A stretch of DNA of 64,000 nucleotides from Apium graveolens (lineage: Eukaryota > Streptophyta > Magnoliopsida > Apiales > Apiaceae), in contig NC_133653.1 in NCBI RefSeq assembly GCF_009905375.1, forward strand, positions 58,602,673 through 58,666,672, written 5' to 3'. The notes beneath the pieces were generated by a model that worked only from the letters and a program-made list of their open reading frames with translations, was not told the origin of the DNA and did no database searches. A program made the position numbers and the translations under genes. Every line of letters starts with the position of its first letter. The first letter of the stretch is position 1. Below, in pieces: positions 33,072 through 43,653 of the stretch.

Positions 33072-33480
33072 GGTTTGTAGAGCTAAAAATTTCTCAGGAG
33101 CGTCTCGAGCCGTCTCTTTAAGAAGCTCCCACACTTGAGCTCAACCCACTGCCAGATCACTTGAGGTATGCATTTTTTAGTGCACCACCTGACAAGGGGT
33201 TGGAATATATCTATGATAATCTCAAGGTGACTGGGCGGTTCCTCCCATACTTACAGTTGGTCCCTCTCATGCACCACAATCAGTTGATAGGTTTGGTTTT
33301 GATGATGTGCAGTATAGAAGAGTGACTAGGCGTATGGAGGCCATGCACGAATCTCACAGTCGTTTTGCTGAAGATTTGACACACGCTTGTGGTACTATTT
33401 TCCGAGACACTTGTGTCGAGGTTGATTGGCCACCTGATCCTCCACCCGAAGAGGGTGATCCTCCTGATAACTAGGTATTC
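33072..33480 (+). pseudogene. A2 tail of the gag-protease frame, part right of the B insertion
   Basis: After the right TSD copy (33072-33076) the A2 frame resumes, matching A1 16628-17030. It holds the post-protease acidic linker, the junction where RT should be but is not, and the tail with RRMEAMHESHSRF followed by an acidic Pro-rich end (PPEEGDPPDN, ending near 33474). A stop lies near 33120 and further stops or shifts near 33230. The shared absence of RT at the same junction as A1 shows that the loss predates both copies. Confidence 0.8.
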
Positions 33481-34421
33481 CTGAAATCCTTATTATTACC
33501 TTCAATGAGGACACTAAAAATTTTAAGTTTGGGGGTGATAATGTAAGGATTAGTTGTGTGTGTCCATATAGATTCATATAGTTTCATGTTACATGTTTAG
33601 TTGTATTTCATTCATATTTTTGCATGATTGTTCATATAGGACATGTTTTTTTATGTTTTAATATTAGTTCATATAGTTACATGAGCATGCATATAAAATG
33701 ATCCCGTGGGATGAGTTGTTTCTGATTGATTGGTTGATGTTAATTTGAGTGTAGTGATGGCGAATAGAGGGTAGTGTAAGTTCTAATGAATTGATTTGCA
33801 TGCTAGGAAAAAAAATCACAAAGTCTTATAGGATTGCTTTTGATCTAGATCATGATTATATTTATTATTTGTTGAGATTTAATCACTTGGTTATATTTAG
33901 GATTTTTGGTATTCTCGTAATGACGTAAAAATAATGAATTTTAAACTAGGGAAAAATAGGATTTCATTGCTAGTTATGAATAAGACTAGGCATCAAATGG
34001 CTAGTATCTTGCTCATATATTTATGAGTAGTCTAGGGTTGAATAAGATGGAGCGAAATGTACTAATTCGGAAATTATTGGAAAAAAAAAAGAAAAAAGGA
34101 AAAAAAAGAAAATATATGTGTTTATGCATAATTGATCAAGAGTAAGCTCTTTAATACTCGAGTTATTAAGTTCTTAGGGGACTTTGTGCCTAGTGACCTA
34201 AGGCTTTTATAGTCTGGGACCGCTAACTTAACGCTCACTATATGGGTATTATTGCATAAGTGTTTTGCGACCCCATTCATTGCACGGTCAAATAAGCGTG
34301 TTGTTATGTGTTCAATAATAGCGTGAATCCTTCTATAACTCTAGTAGAAATAAGGTAATGTGATTCATTATGCATTTAATATCTATTATGTTTATAAACT
34401 TGTGATTGTTTTGATGGAAAA
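33481..34421 (+). other. A2 3' untranslated region, part left of the C insertion
   Basis: Homologous to A1 17041-18105, without a convincing ORF. It carries the internal PPT-like motif at 33525-33540 and a purine-rich A/G tract at 34079-34115. It is cut by Sirevirus C at 34422; the remaining part is 47426-47713. Confidence 0.8.
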
Positions 34422-35943
34422 TGTAATATATAAGTGATGATGTCAAAGATTACTGAATATAACAATATCATTAGTGTCCCTGATCAAAGTGTGAAGCAAA
34501 GCCAAATGGACATCTGATCTAAGGAGGATAATGAACTGTTAATTTTCATAATCTGCTAAGCTTGGGGTTAGTCTTGTTAACAGGTATGAATGTGTGTTAA
34601 GCAATCTTCTCACCAATTGGGAGAAATTATTGTGCAAGACATGCATGTATCTCAACAAGACTAAGTCATATTGACAACACTAAGTAAGTTGTATTGTTAT
34701 ATTAATTTGTAGTTGTACTTGTAACACTTTAAAGTCTGTAAAAAAGCAAAGGAGCAGACTGGAGTCTTTTCCCTGAAATAGTATCAAGCCTAAGGATTCT
34801 ATCTGGAAGAAGATCAAGAAGATCATGCCTCAGAAGAATTTTGAAAAAGCTTGGAGTTGAATAAATCTGTTTGGATAAAAATACTCTAAGTCAGGATCTC
34901 TACAAGTCACAGATTTAGTGTTATAGAGAAGTCATTCGAGAACTCCAAATGACTTATCATGAAGTCAGGAAAGCTACTAGAGAACTTAGAGAGATATTGT
35001 CAAGTCAAGAAGACATGAAGGGTGGAGATATCGACAAGTCATTTCTTCACTTGAGAACTCAGAGTTATCGATAAATCTACATTCATTAGAGAACTCTAAG
35101 TTATCGATAAGTCTAAGTCTACTAGAGAACTCAGAGATATCGATAAGTCAAAATTCACTAGAGAACTCTAAGTTGTTGACAAGATAAAGTGAAGACATGA
35201 TGCTAAGAGATCTCGACAAGCTAAAGGTTCATTCGAGAACTCAGAGACCTCTATAAGTCAAATTCACTAGAGTATTAGAGATCTCGATAAGTCATTATAC
35301 TTATCGAGATGTCAAGATCTCTATATGCCTAATTGGAGATCTCGAGTAAAATCCTCAAAGTACAAAATCACAGACAAGTTCAATATTCAAGTAACAATCA
35401 ACAAACAATCCAAACAGCTGGATTGAGAAGTCTACAAAAAATAGCTTGAAGAATGTGCAAGATCAATGGTGAAGATTAACTGACAGAGGAAGATTAAAAT
35501 TATCACAGGATGCTAAAGATATGCTAAGCCAGAAATGGAAGATCTACTTTTCTATAAATAAAAATGACAAGTGACAGCTTAGAAAAGCTAATAGCATGTT
35601 TTATTGTACACTGTGTAAACCAGCAGTTAACTGGATTATAAAGTTAACACTGGTCCATAAGTCAGTAGTAACAAATTAGATCAAATTTCTTGTAACACTC
35701 TTAAGGAGAAGCTAAGCTCTTTATCAACAAAGAGCCTAGAAATTTTGTAGCAAAACAGTCTTAATTTTAATATAAAATTAAGTGAGTTTTGAAGATTTAT
35801 GTTCTCTATTTCTGCAAGCTTAATTTCTGCATGAACCCATTTTACTACAAGATTTAATTTACTTTGTTCAACCATAAACATTCAAGAAAAGCCCAAAAAC
35901 AGTAAAACACATTCACCCCCCCTGTGTTATTCATGTCCTAACA
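34422..35943 (+). repeat. Element C 5' LTR
   Basis: It holds a palindromic TCGATAAGTC array (about 34928-35345) upstream of a TATAAATA box at 35553-35560. It ends with a C-rich tract and TCCTAACA, then the PBS. Confidence 0.93.
34928..35345. repeat. Palindromic motif array in the C LTR
   Basis: About a dozen copies of a GAGAACTC / TATCGATAAGTC composite occur roughly every 35 bp, each with a TCGA or related palindromic core. The same array is present in the 3' LTR at about 46383-46798. Palindromic repeats upstream of TATA have been described for Sirevirus LTRs. Confidence 0.85.
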
Positions 35944-35945
35944 AG

Positions 35946-35957
35946 TGGTATTAGAGC
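35946..35957 (+). promoter_or_regulatory. Element C primer binding site (initiator tRNA-Met type)
   Basis: TGGTATTAGAGC starts two bases after the LTR, one change from the canonical TGGTATCAGAGC. Confidence 0.9.
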
Positions 35958-35994
35958 AAAATCTGAAAGTAAACAGATTCAAGATCTTGGAAGA

Positions 35995-38372
35995 ATGAAT
36001 ACACAGAAAATCAGTAGCATCAACATTCCTACCTTTGACAAAGCTAACTACACTCTTTGGAAAAAGAAAATGATGTTGTTTATCAGGATGGCCAATCCCT
36101 TTTACATTCAGATCCTCAAGAATGGGCCCTTCATTCCTATGGTTAGAGTTGAGGAATCTACAGATGGAGACATGGTTATCCCAGCTCATTTTTCTCCAAA
36201 AGATCCTTCTGAATATACTGACCCTGAAAAAGAGAAAGTTTCCCTGAATAGTAGCTTCAATTAATATTGATTGAATCACTTGACAATGTGATGTATAACA
36301 ACATTGTCAACGGTGACACTGCCAAGCAAATATGGGAAAAGATTGAGATACTCCGTGAGGGAACTAAGGAAGTTAGGTTAAATCAAAGAAGAATACTGAT
36401 TTCACAGTATGGGGTTTTATGGCAAAGCCAAAGGAAAGCATTACTGATGTGTTTAAGAGATTTAACAAGCTGATAAATGATTTGCAGCTTCATGACAAAT
36501 ATTATGAAGCTGAAGAAGTGAACCTGAAGTTCTTGTTTACTCTCCCTGATCATTTGGAATAGAAAATCTCAGCAATCAGGGAAGGGAGAGACTTGAGCAG
36601 AATAACAATGAAATTTCTATATGGAATTCTCAAAACATATGAACTAGAGATTATTCAAAGGCAATCATTGAGATCTAGTTAAGGACATGTTGTGGATGGC
36701 TCAAGTGCTTTAATTGTAAATGAAATCCAAACATCTAATGATGAACCAAGATCTCAAACTCCAGTTGCCTCAACAAGTGAGCAAAGAACAAATGATTCAT
36801 AGAAACAAGTCATTCTGGAATTGGAAAAAGATGAGTTCTACACTCTTGAAGAACTGGATGAGCTAGATCAATCAATGGAATATTTGGCTAGAAAATTCTC
36901 TAATATTAGAGTAAAGAAGCCAAGATACTTCAAGAATAAAGGATAGTCTTTCAACAAAGATAGCAGCTGGAAAGAAAAAGGGAAGTACAATTCTGATAGT
37001 AAGAACGGCTACAAAACTGGATCTGTTGATAGATCTAATATAAGGTGCTTTAATTGTGATGAACTAGGCCACTTTGCTACAGAATGTAGGAAACCCAAGA
37101 AGGCAAAGAAAGATAAAGCTTATCTTGAATTTGAAGCAAAAGTATGAAGCTCTTCTGAAGAAACAGTAAAGCAAAAATTATATTGCAGAGGGTAAAAGTT
37201 GGGATGACTCTGAAAATGATAAAGATGAACAATTTGGAAACTATGCACTCTCGTTGGAGCAAGGAGAATCATCCTCATCTAACTCACAGGTACCAACTCT
37301 TACCACTATTGATTTAAATGTGAATCAATATACGGAAACTATTGAAAAGATGAGCACATAAATGTTTTATATTCACATAAGCATGGTTGCTGCTAATGAA
37401 GAAGTTAGCAGATTAACAAAGATAAATGAGAAGCTTAAAAGTGAGAAGCAATAAACTAAATTGTTGTTGGTGGAGCTTGAAGCTTTAAAACAAGAAAAAG
37501 CATATCTAAAGAACAAGCTCAAGTGTGCAAATAAAATTGAAGCAGTGTTAAGGAAGAAGCTGGAAAGGAATGAAGTGAAGATGAAATCTTTCAGGAATGC
37601 ATCTGAATTGGTTGGTCAGTACCATGAGAAAGACAAACCACATGAAAAAAATGCTATTGATCTTGATTATGATGCCTTGAACAGCAAGAAGAAAGACATA
37701 AGTGACAAAGGAAAAGCAACAGAGAATGGAAATGTTCCAGTAATGCTGAAAAAGGTTGGGTCACATGTGTTCAAGCTTTGTGAAGTAAACTTCAGTGAAG
37801 AAGAGTTGATTATCAAGCAAAAAATTGCAGCTGAGGATAATGAAAGGAAAAGTGCTAACTCAACTCAATCTTCTAAGATTGAAGAAAATCTCATGGACAA
37901 TCAAAGCACCAAGACTCCTTTCAATAAAATTAAGATTGAAGATGTAATAAAGAAGAAGAACAATAGAAATAGAAAAATAGGGATAAGTAAAAGTAATAAT
38001 TCTGCTTATGCTTTAGATGCTCCTAGAAAGAAGTGTGAAAAATGTGGCTCTGTAAATCATCTAACTCACCTTTGTAAAAAGGTTGTTAGCAAGCCAACTA
38101 AAGGAGCATGCAAATACAATGAAGCAGATTCAAATAATCAGCACTCATTCTCTGACAAGTTTGATTGTATCCCTTGCAACTTGAAAGTGATGAAGAGTTG
38201 CCACAAACTGAGAGTAGACCTTAAAGAAATAGAAATTAGGTCTACATCAGATAGGGAAAATGCACAACAGTCATTGAACTCTATTTTATCTGAAACTACT
38301 CATTCTACTTCTGTTAAATCAGTCAACAAAAAGAAAGTACCCAACACTGCTTGGGTTGCTAAACACACTTAA
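35995..38372 (+). pseudogene. Element C gag with two zinc knuckles (broken)
   Basis: The start ATG at 35995 begins MNTQKISSINIPTFDKANYT, a copia Gag N-terminus. The frame breaks near 36263 and continues in another frame with TAKQIWEKIE and a UBN2-type core, interrupted by several TAG/TAA codons. A CCHC knuckle (C-X2-C-X4-H-X4-C) lies at 37046-37087. The clean segment 37461-38372 (303 codons) starts as a coiled coil (KQEKAYLKNKLKCANKIEAV), continues acidic and Lys-rich, and holds a second perfect CCHC knuckle at 38034-38075. Large Gags with extra coiled coil and a second knuckle fit Sireviruses. It would coat the genomic RNA. Confidence 0.88.
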
Positions 38373-39786
38373 AACTCATTGTGTGCAGGGCAAAGTGAAG
38401 AAAGTCATCTGGATCATAGACAGTGGATGTTCCAGGAATATGACAGGTGATAAAGCCCTGCTATCATAGTTTGAGGAGAAAACTGGCCCTTTGGTGACCT
38501 TTGGAGACAACAATAAAGGATTCACAATGGGATATGGCAAGATTGTTTCTGAAAATGTTGTCATTGATGATGTAGCACTGGTTGCTGGTCTTGAAGTGAA
38601 TCTTCTCAATGTTAGCTAATTTGCAGACAAAGGCTTTAAAGTTTTATTCAACAAAGAAGAATGTACTTTTATCAGCAAGAAAATTGGTGAAGTTGCTCTA
38701 AAAGGAGCAAGGAAAGGAAGCATGTTTGTTGCAGATTTTGACTGAACAAATAAGGATGGTGTATGTTGCTTCTACACCAAGGCATCTGAAGAACAAAGCA
38801 AACTCTGGCATAAAAAGCTGTCTTACTTGAATTTCAAGGCAATTAACTCCTTGGTCAAAAAGGAGTTGGTAAGAGACATGCCTAAACTGGAGTTTGCTCA
38901 AGTTGAAGTTTGTGAAGCTTGTCAAAAAGGAAAAATGAAAAGATCAAGTCACAAGTCAAAAATTATGAATTCTATAAGTACTCCTTTGTAACTAATTCAT
39001 ATGGACTTGTTTGGGCCAGTAAATGTCTTATCAATTTCAAGGAACAAATATGCACTTGTAATGGTGGATGATTTTCCAAGATACACTTGGGTAGAGTTTA
39101 TGCACTCTAAAGATGAAACTCCACATATCATAATTGAGCACATCAAGAAGATAGAAAAATAGGTTGAAGACTACAATTGTGTGAAAAGATTGAGAAGTGA
39201 CAATGGAACAAAATTCAGAAATACTACATTGAGTGAATTCTGCAAAGGCAAAAGCATTGTTCAAGAATTCTCAGCTGCTAGAACACCTCAACAAAATGGA
39301 GTAGTTGAGAGAAAGAACAGAACATTAGTTGAAGCTGCTAGGACAATGTTGCAAGATGCCAAGTTGCCAACAAGTTTCTGGAAAGAGGCTGTTAACAATA
39401 CATGTTACACTCAGAACAGATATCTTATTAACAAGGCTCATGGCAAGTCACCTTACTCAATCATGTCTAAAAGAAAACCTATTGTAAAGCATCTTCATAT
39501 GTTTGGAAGGAAGTGTTACATTTTGAAAGACAACTTTGAATATGTGGGAAAATTTGACTCAAAGGTTTTTGAAGCAATTTTTCTACGATATTCACTGGAA
39601 AGAATGGCCTACAAAGTCTATGTGATTGATCAAAAGAAGATTATAGATAGCACATATGTGACTTTTGATGATGACAAGTGTCCAGGCTTGGAATGCCTTG
39701 ATGATAATGAAGTTGAAGCCCTTGCATTTGAAAACCTCAACATTGATAGTGATTCTGATGGGGAAGATGAAGTTGATGCACAATAG
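38373..39786 (+). pseudogene. Element C protease and integrase (broken)
   Basis: Aspartic protease motif DSGCS lies near 38417 (KVIWIIDSGCS), with stops near 38468 and 38618. The GAG-pre-integrase segment is near 38810-38950. The core follows with the catalytic Asp in HMDLFGPVN (near 39000), Asp in RSDNGTKFRN (near 39195) and Glu in NGVVERKNRT (near 39300), so the triad is visible. 39181-39786 is open (201 codons) and includes the integrase C-terminal region ending in an acidic stretch. A TAG near 39160 breaks the first half. Confidence 0.9.
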
Positions 39787-41598
39787 ATAATAAATGAAGA
39801 GACTACTCAACAGGAAAATCATGAAAATGGAAGCTCATCTCAAACACCTAAATTTGATGGCACAAACTTAGGGGGAGAAAGAGAAGAAGGATCTAGCAGT
39901 CATACCAATAATGAAGAAGATGATGAAGGCACAAGTCAACAAACTCATACAAGGAAGTGGGATAGAAGTTACACTAGAGAAGTAATTATTGGTGATCATA
40001 CTACTGGTGTGAGGACTAGAAGTGCAACTGCTAATGAGTGCCTACATGCATGTTTTCTGTCTCAAGTAGAGCCTAAGAAAATTGATGAAGCCCTACATGA
40101 TCCTGATTGAATATCTTTCATGCAGGAAGAACTGAATCAGTTTGAAAGAAACAAAGTTTGGAAACTGGTTCCTGCACCAAAGAATAGGAGCATAATTGGA
40201 ACAAAATGGGTGTTTGGGAACAAGATGGGTGAAAATGGTATAGTTACCAAAAACAAAGCAAGGTTGGTTGCAAAAGGCTACTCACAAGAGGTAGGAATTG
40301 ATTATGATGAAACTTTTGCTCCAGTTACAAGACTCGAAGCAATAAGAATCTTTCTAGCATTTGCTGTACATTCAAATTTTAAAGTATAACAAATAGATGT
40401 GAAGAGTGCCTTTCTGAATGGTGAGCTAGAAAAAGAAGTTTATGTACAACAGCCACCTGGCTTTGAAGATCTAGAATTTCCAAATTTTGTGTATAAATTA
40501 TTCAAGGCTCTATATGGACTTAAACAGGAACCTAGAGCTTGGTATGACATATTATCAGAATTCCTACTGAAGTATGGTTTCACTAGAGGTACCATAGACA
40601 AGACTCTCTTCTACAAGAAACATGGTGAAGGTATGATCCTAGTTCAGATTTATGTGAATTATATCATCTTTGGTTCTACTAATGAGAAGCTTTGCCAAAG
40701 ATTCTCCAAGCTTATGCAAAGTGAATATGAAATGAGTATGATGGGGGAACTGAGTTACTTCCTTGGACTTCAAGTCAGTCAAAGAAGTGATGGTATCTTC
40801 ATCAGCCAAACTAAGTATGTTAAGGATCTGTTGAAAAAGTTTGGTATGCTTGATTGTTCACCTGCATTTACACCTATGTCTACTGTAACAAAGTTGGATG
40901 ATGATAAAAAAGGCAAAAGTGTAGATATCTCAAGCTATAGAGGGATGATTGGATCATTGCTTTATTTAACAGCAAGTAGACCAGACATTATGTTTGCAAC
41001 ATGTCTATGTGCAAGATTTCAAGCCAGTCCAAAAGAATCACATTTGATGGCTGTAAAGAGGATTTTCAGATATTTAAAGGGAACTCCAAACTTGAGATTA
41101 TGGTATCCTAAGAGAACTGGTTTTGAAGCTGTTGGTTACACAGATGCAGATTTTGCTGGATGCAGGCTTGACAGGAAGAGCACTAGTGGAAGCTGTCAAT
41201 TTTTTGGACAAAGACTTGTATCTTGGTACAGCAAGAAACAACAATCTGTATCAACTTCTATAGCTGAGGCTAAATACATAGCTGCAGGAAGTTGTTGTGC
41301 TCAAGTGCTTTGAATTAGAAATCAGCTAATGGATTATGGACTAGTGTTACACAAAATTCCTATTATGTGTGACAATACTAGTGTTATATCCATAGTAGCT
41401 AATCCAGTTAATCATTCTAGGACAAAGCACATTGATGTAAGGTAATATTTTATTAAAAAACCTGCTACAAATGGTACCATTGAGCTCATTTTTGTTCCAA
41501 CAGAAAAACAATTAGCTGACATTTTTACTAAACCTTTGGATGAAGTAACTTTCACTAGACTTGTAGGTGAAATTGGAATGCTAACTTTTTCATCCTAA
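39787..41598 (+). pseudogene. Element C reverse transcriptase and RNase H (YVDD changed to YVNY)
   Basis: RT starts near 40120 ([20 protein letters not shown]). A TAA at 40387-40389 separates it from the next open segment 40399-41313 (304 codons). That segment holds AFLNGELEKEVYVQQPPGF, GLKQEPRAWYD and, at 40651-40662, YVNY where YVDD is required; both catalytic Asp codons are changed. RNase H follows with YTDADFAGCRLDRKSTSG near 41137 and AEAKYIA near 41265; the frame is broken by TGA near 41311 and TAA near 41444. The polyprotein ends at TAA 41596-41598. The enzyme would be inactive even if translated. Confidence 0.92.
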
Positions 41599-41819
41599 GG
41601 TAAGAACTCAACTAATGTTTTGCAGCAGATTAATTTCCAGTGAATTAAAATATTAATTTGATTTACTTGGAAAATTAACTGAAATATGAATTATAAATAT
41701 TTCAAAAATCTCTGCATATTAATTTTGCAAATTTAAATTAACTTGGAATTTTTCAAATTCTAAGTAAACTGGTTAATTATTAATTTACATTTTTAATATG
41801 TAAAATTAACACAAGGCAG

Positions 41820-42700
41820 AATTGCATCAATCAAAAGTATTTAGAGAACTGAGTTCTCGATAAGTCTTAGTGACTTCTCGACAAGTCATTTTAGGACTTC
41901 TCGAGTGAGTCCTCGACAAGTCAATTCACTGACTTCTCGAGTGACTTCTCGGCAGGCTTAAAAATGACTTATCAATAAGTCCTCGTAGAGTTCTCTAGTA
42001 GTGTATTTCACAGAGTTCTCTACAAGTACAATATTTTTGTTTGACTTATCAATAACTCAGAACTGAAATAATTTAATTTAATAAATTATTTTGGTAAAAT
42101 ATTTTTGGGAAAAGTTATTCTAATTTTATGTTGAATTTATTCAAATAAAAGTTGGAATTAATTCAGTCAAATTTTGGACAAACTGGGTATTTATTTGACA
42201 TCTCGAGAAGTCAATGTTTTAGCTCTCTATAAGAGTAATTTAAAATGACTTCTCGATATGTATTCTTAAATATGACTTCTCGATAAGTAGACTCCAAACG
42301 TCTGTTTTTTTCCGACAAGTCATCTACTTTTATTATAAATACCCAGACTTCTCGATACAAATTTTAATTTGGAATTTCTCAAAATTCTAAGTAAACTGTA
42401 TATTTATTAATTCATATCCTAAATATATGAAGTTAATAAATAACAGATTAAAAGAAGCAAAAAGTACGAAAAACTGGAATAATTTAATTAATAAATTATG
42501 TTCAGCAAAATACTTTTGACCTTAAATATGTTATAAATTTATAATTGATTAAAATTCAGAACTTATCAGTCCTTTTGGACAAACTGAGTTTTTATCAGAC
42601 ATGTCGATAAGCATATTTTACTTCTCTAATCAAGAACCTAAAATAACTTCTCGTATATGCGTACAATGTTTAATATGACTTCTCGAATTAATCCCAATGC
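41820..42700. repeat. Second palindromic TCGA-type array, between pol and the small ORF of C
   Basis: About 14 copies of GACTTCTCGATAAGTC-like units (GACTTCTCGA, CTCGACAAGTC, CTCGAGAAGTC) resemble the array in the LTR of the same element. They lie 0.6-1.4 kb upstream of the small ORF at 43288. Confidence 0.8.
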
Positions 42701-42990
42701 GTATTTCAGATTTTTCATTAAGTCATTTGCTTTGTCTATAAGTACTCAAACTTATTGACACATTTGTGTGCTTGTGTGCATATTTTTGATCAAATGTGGA
42801 ATATGTTAGTCTAATGTAAGTAGACTAGTATATTATATGTGATGTTTTGAGAATACTAATAATAGTTGAATTTATTTGATTGTGTGCTAATTATATGATT
42901 TTGAATTTATTCAAAATAAATCTTTCTCAGTATGGAGTATTTGATTTGATTAGTGAGTTAGTGGAATATCTTTTACTGCTAGGAAGGGTT

Positions 42991-43085
42991 ACCTTTTGTG
43001 TAAGTGTTTTTGAGTACTTGCATGGGGAATAGTTAAACCTTTTGTGTAACTGTTCTTGAGTACTTGCATGGGGAATAGTTAAACT
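42991..43085 (+). repeat. 46-bp tandem duplication
   Basis: ACCTTTTGTGTAA...GAGTACTTGCATGGGGAATAG recurs with an offset of 46 bases (starts 42991 and 43037) with two or three differences. It lies about 200 bases upstream of the small ORF. Confidence 0.85.
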
Positions 43086-43190
43086 AGAAAGTTAAGTCAC
43101 TTTTTAACTGCCTAGATATCTGTAGTGTGTGTGGTTAAAACACTTATTCACCAGGCAACTCCAGTGTCTCTTCGGTTTCTTTTCCCCCTC

Positions 43191-43197
43191 TATAAAT
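43191..43197 (+). promoter_or_regulatory. TATA box upstream of the small ORF of C
   Basis: CCCCCTCTATAAATTC gives a good plant TATA 97 bases upstream of the ATG at 43288. A CT-rich leader follows, as in plant 5' UTRs. Confidence 0.5.
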
Positions 43198-43287
43198 TCA
43201 AATCATTTTCTCTTCATTATTCATCACTATTTTTTTTTCTCAACAAACATCCTAACTTCAAACCCTCATCTTGTTCAAATCTGTCCA

Positions 43288-43653
43288 ATGGCTGCTCCTG
43301 TATTCTACAAGCTTAACAATGGTGTTTATCTTCCAGCCCTTCATTTGGCTGATGACAAGGTCTACTATAACCCTTTTGGGCTTCGTGTCCGCATCAGAGG
43401 GATAGTTTGCAGTCCTTTTGATGTTACCCTTGAAGTTTTTGACGAACTCTCTTGGGACGATCAAATAAATTTTCTATTTTTGGAGGGTGAAGTCTCGCTC
43501 GAGCAAGAGAAACGTGCTTTGGAGGCTGAGCAGGAACGCCTTACTGCTCTGGAGCTGCAAGAGAGAATCATCTCTCTTACACACTCCATGTCTAGAGCGT
43601 ACCAACGCAGGGCAAGGAGGATCAAAGCAGAGAAGAAGCAGAAACTAGAGTAG
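43288..43653 (+). CDS. Small coiled-coil ORF of Sirevirus C, possible independent gene
   Basis: It is 121 codons from the ATG at 43288 (context CCAATGGCT, a good plant start) to TAG at 43651-43653. An upstream in-frame ATG at 43129 would lie before the TATA box and is less likely. Residues 1-55 form a possible small beta-rich domain (MAAPVFYKLNNGVYLPALHL). Residues 60-120 form a Glu/Gln/Leu-rich coiled coil with a basic Arg/Lys C-terminus (RAYQRRARRIKAEKKQKLE). No family is recognised. It lies between pol and the 3' LTR, where Sireviruses can carry extra frames, and is open although gag-pol is not; at this length that is weak evidence. Confidence 0.5.
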   Translation: MAAPVFYKLNNGVYLPALHLADDKVYYNPFGLRVRIRGIVCSPFDVTLEVFDELSWDDQINFLFLEGEVSLEQEKRALEAEQERLTALELQERIISLTHSMSRAYQRRARRIKAEKKQKLE

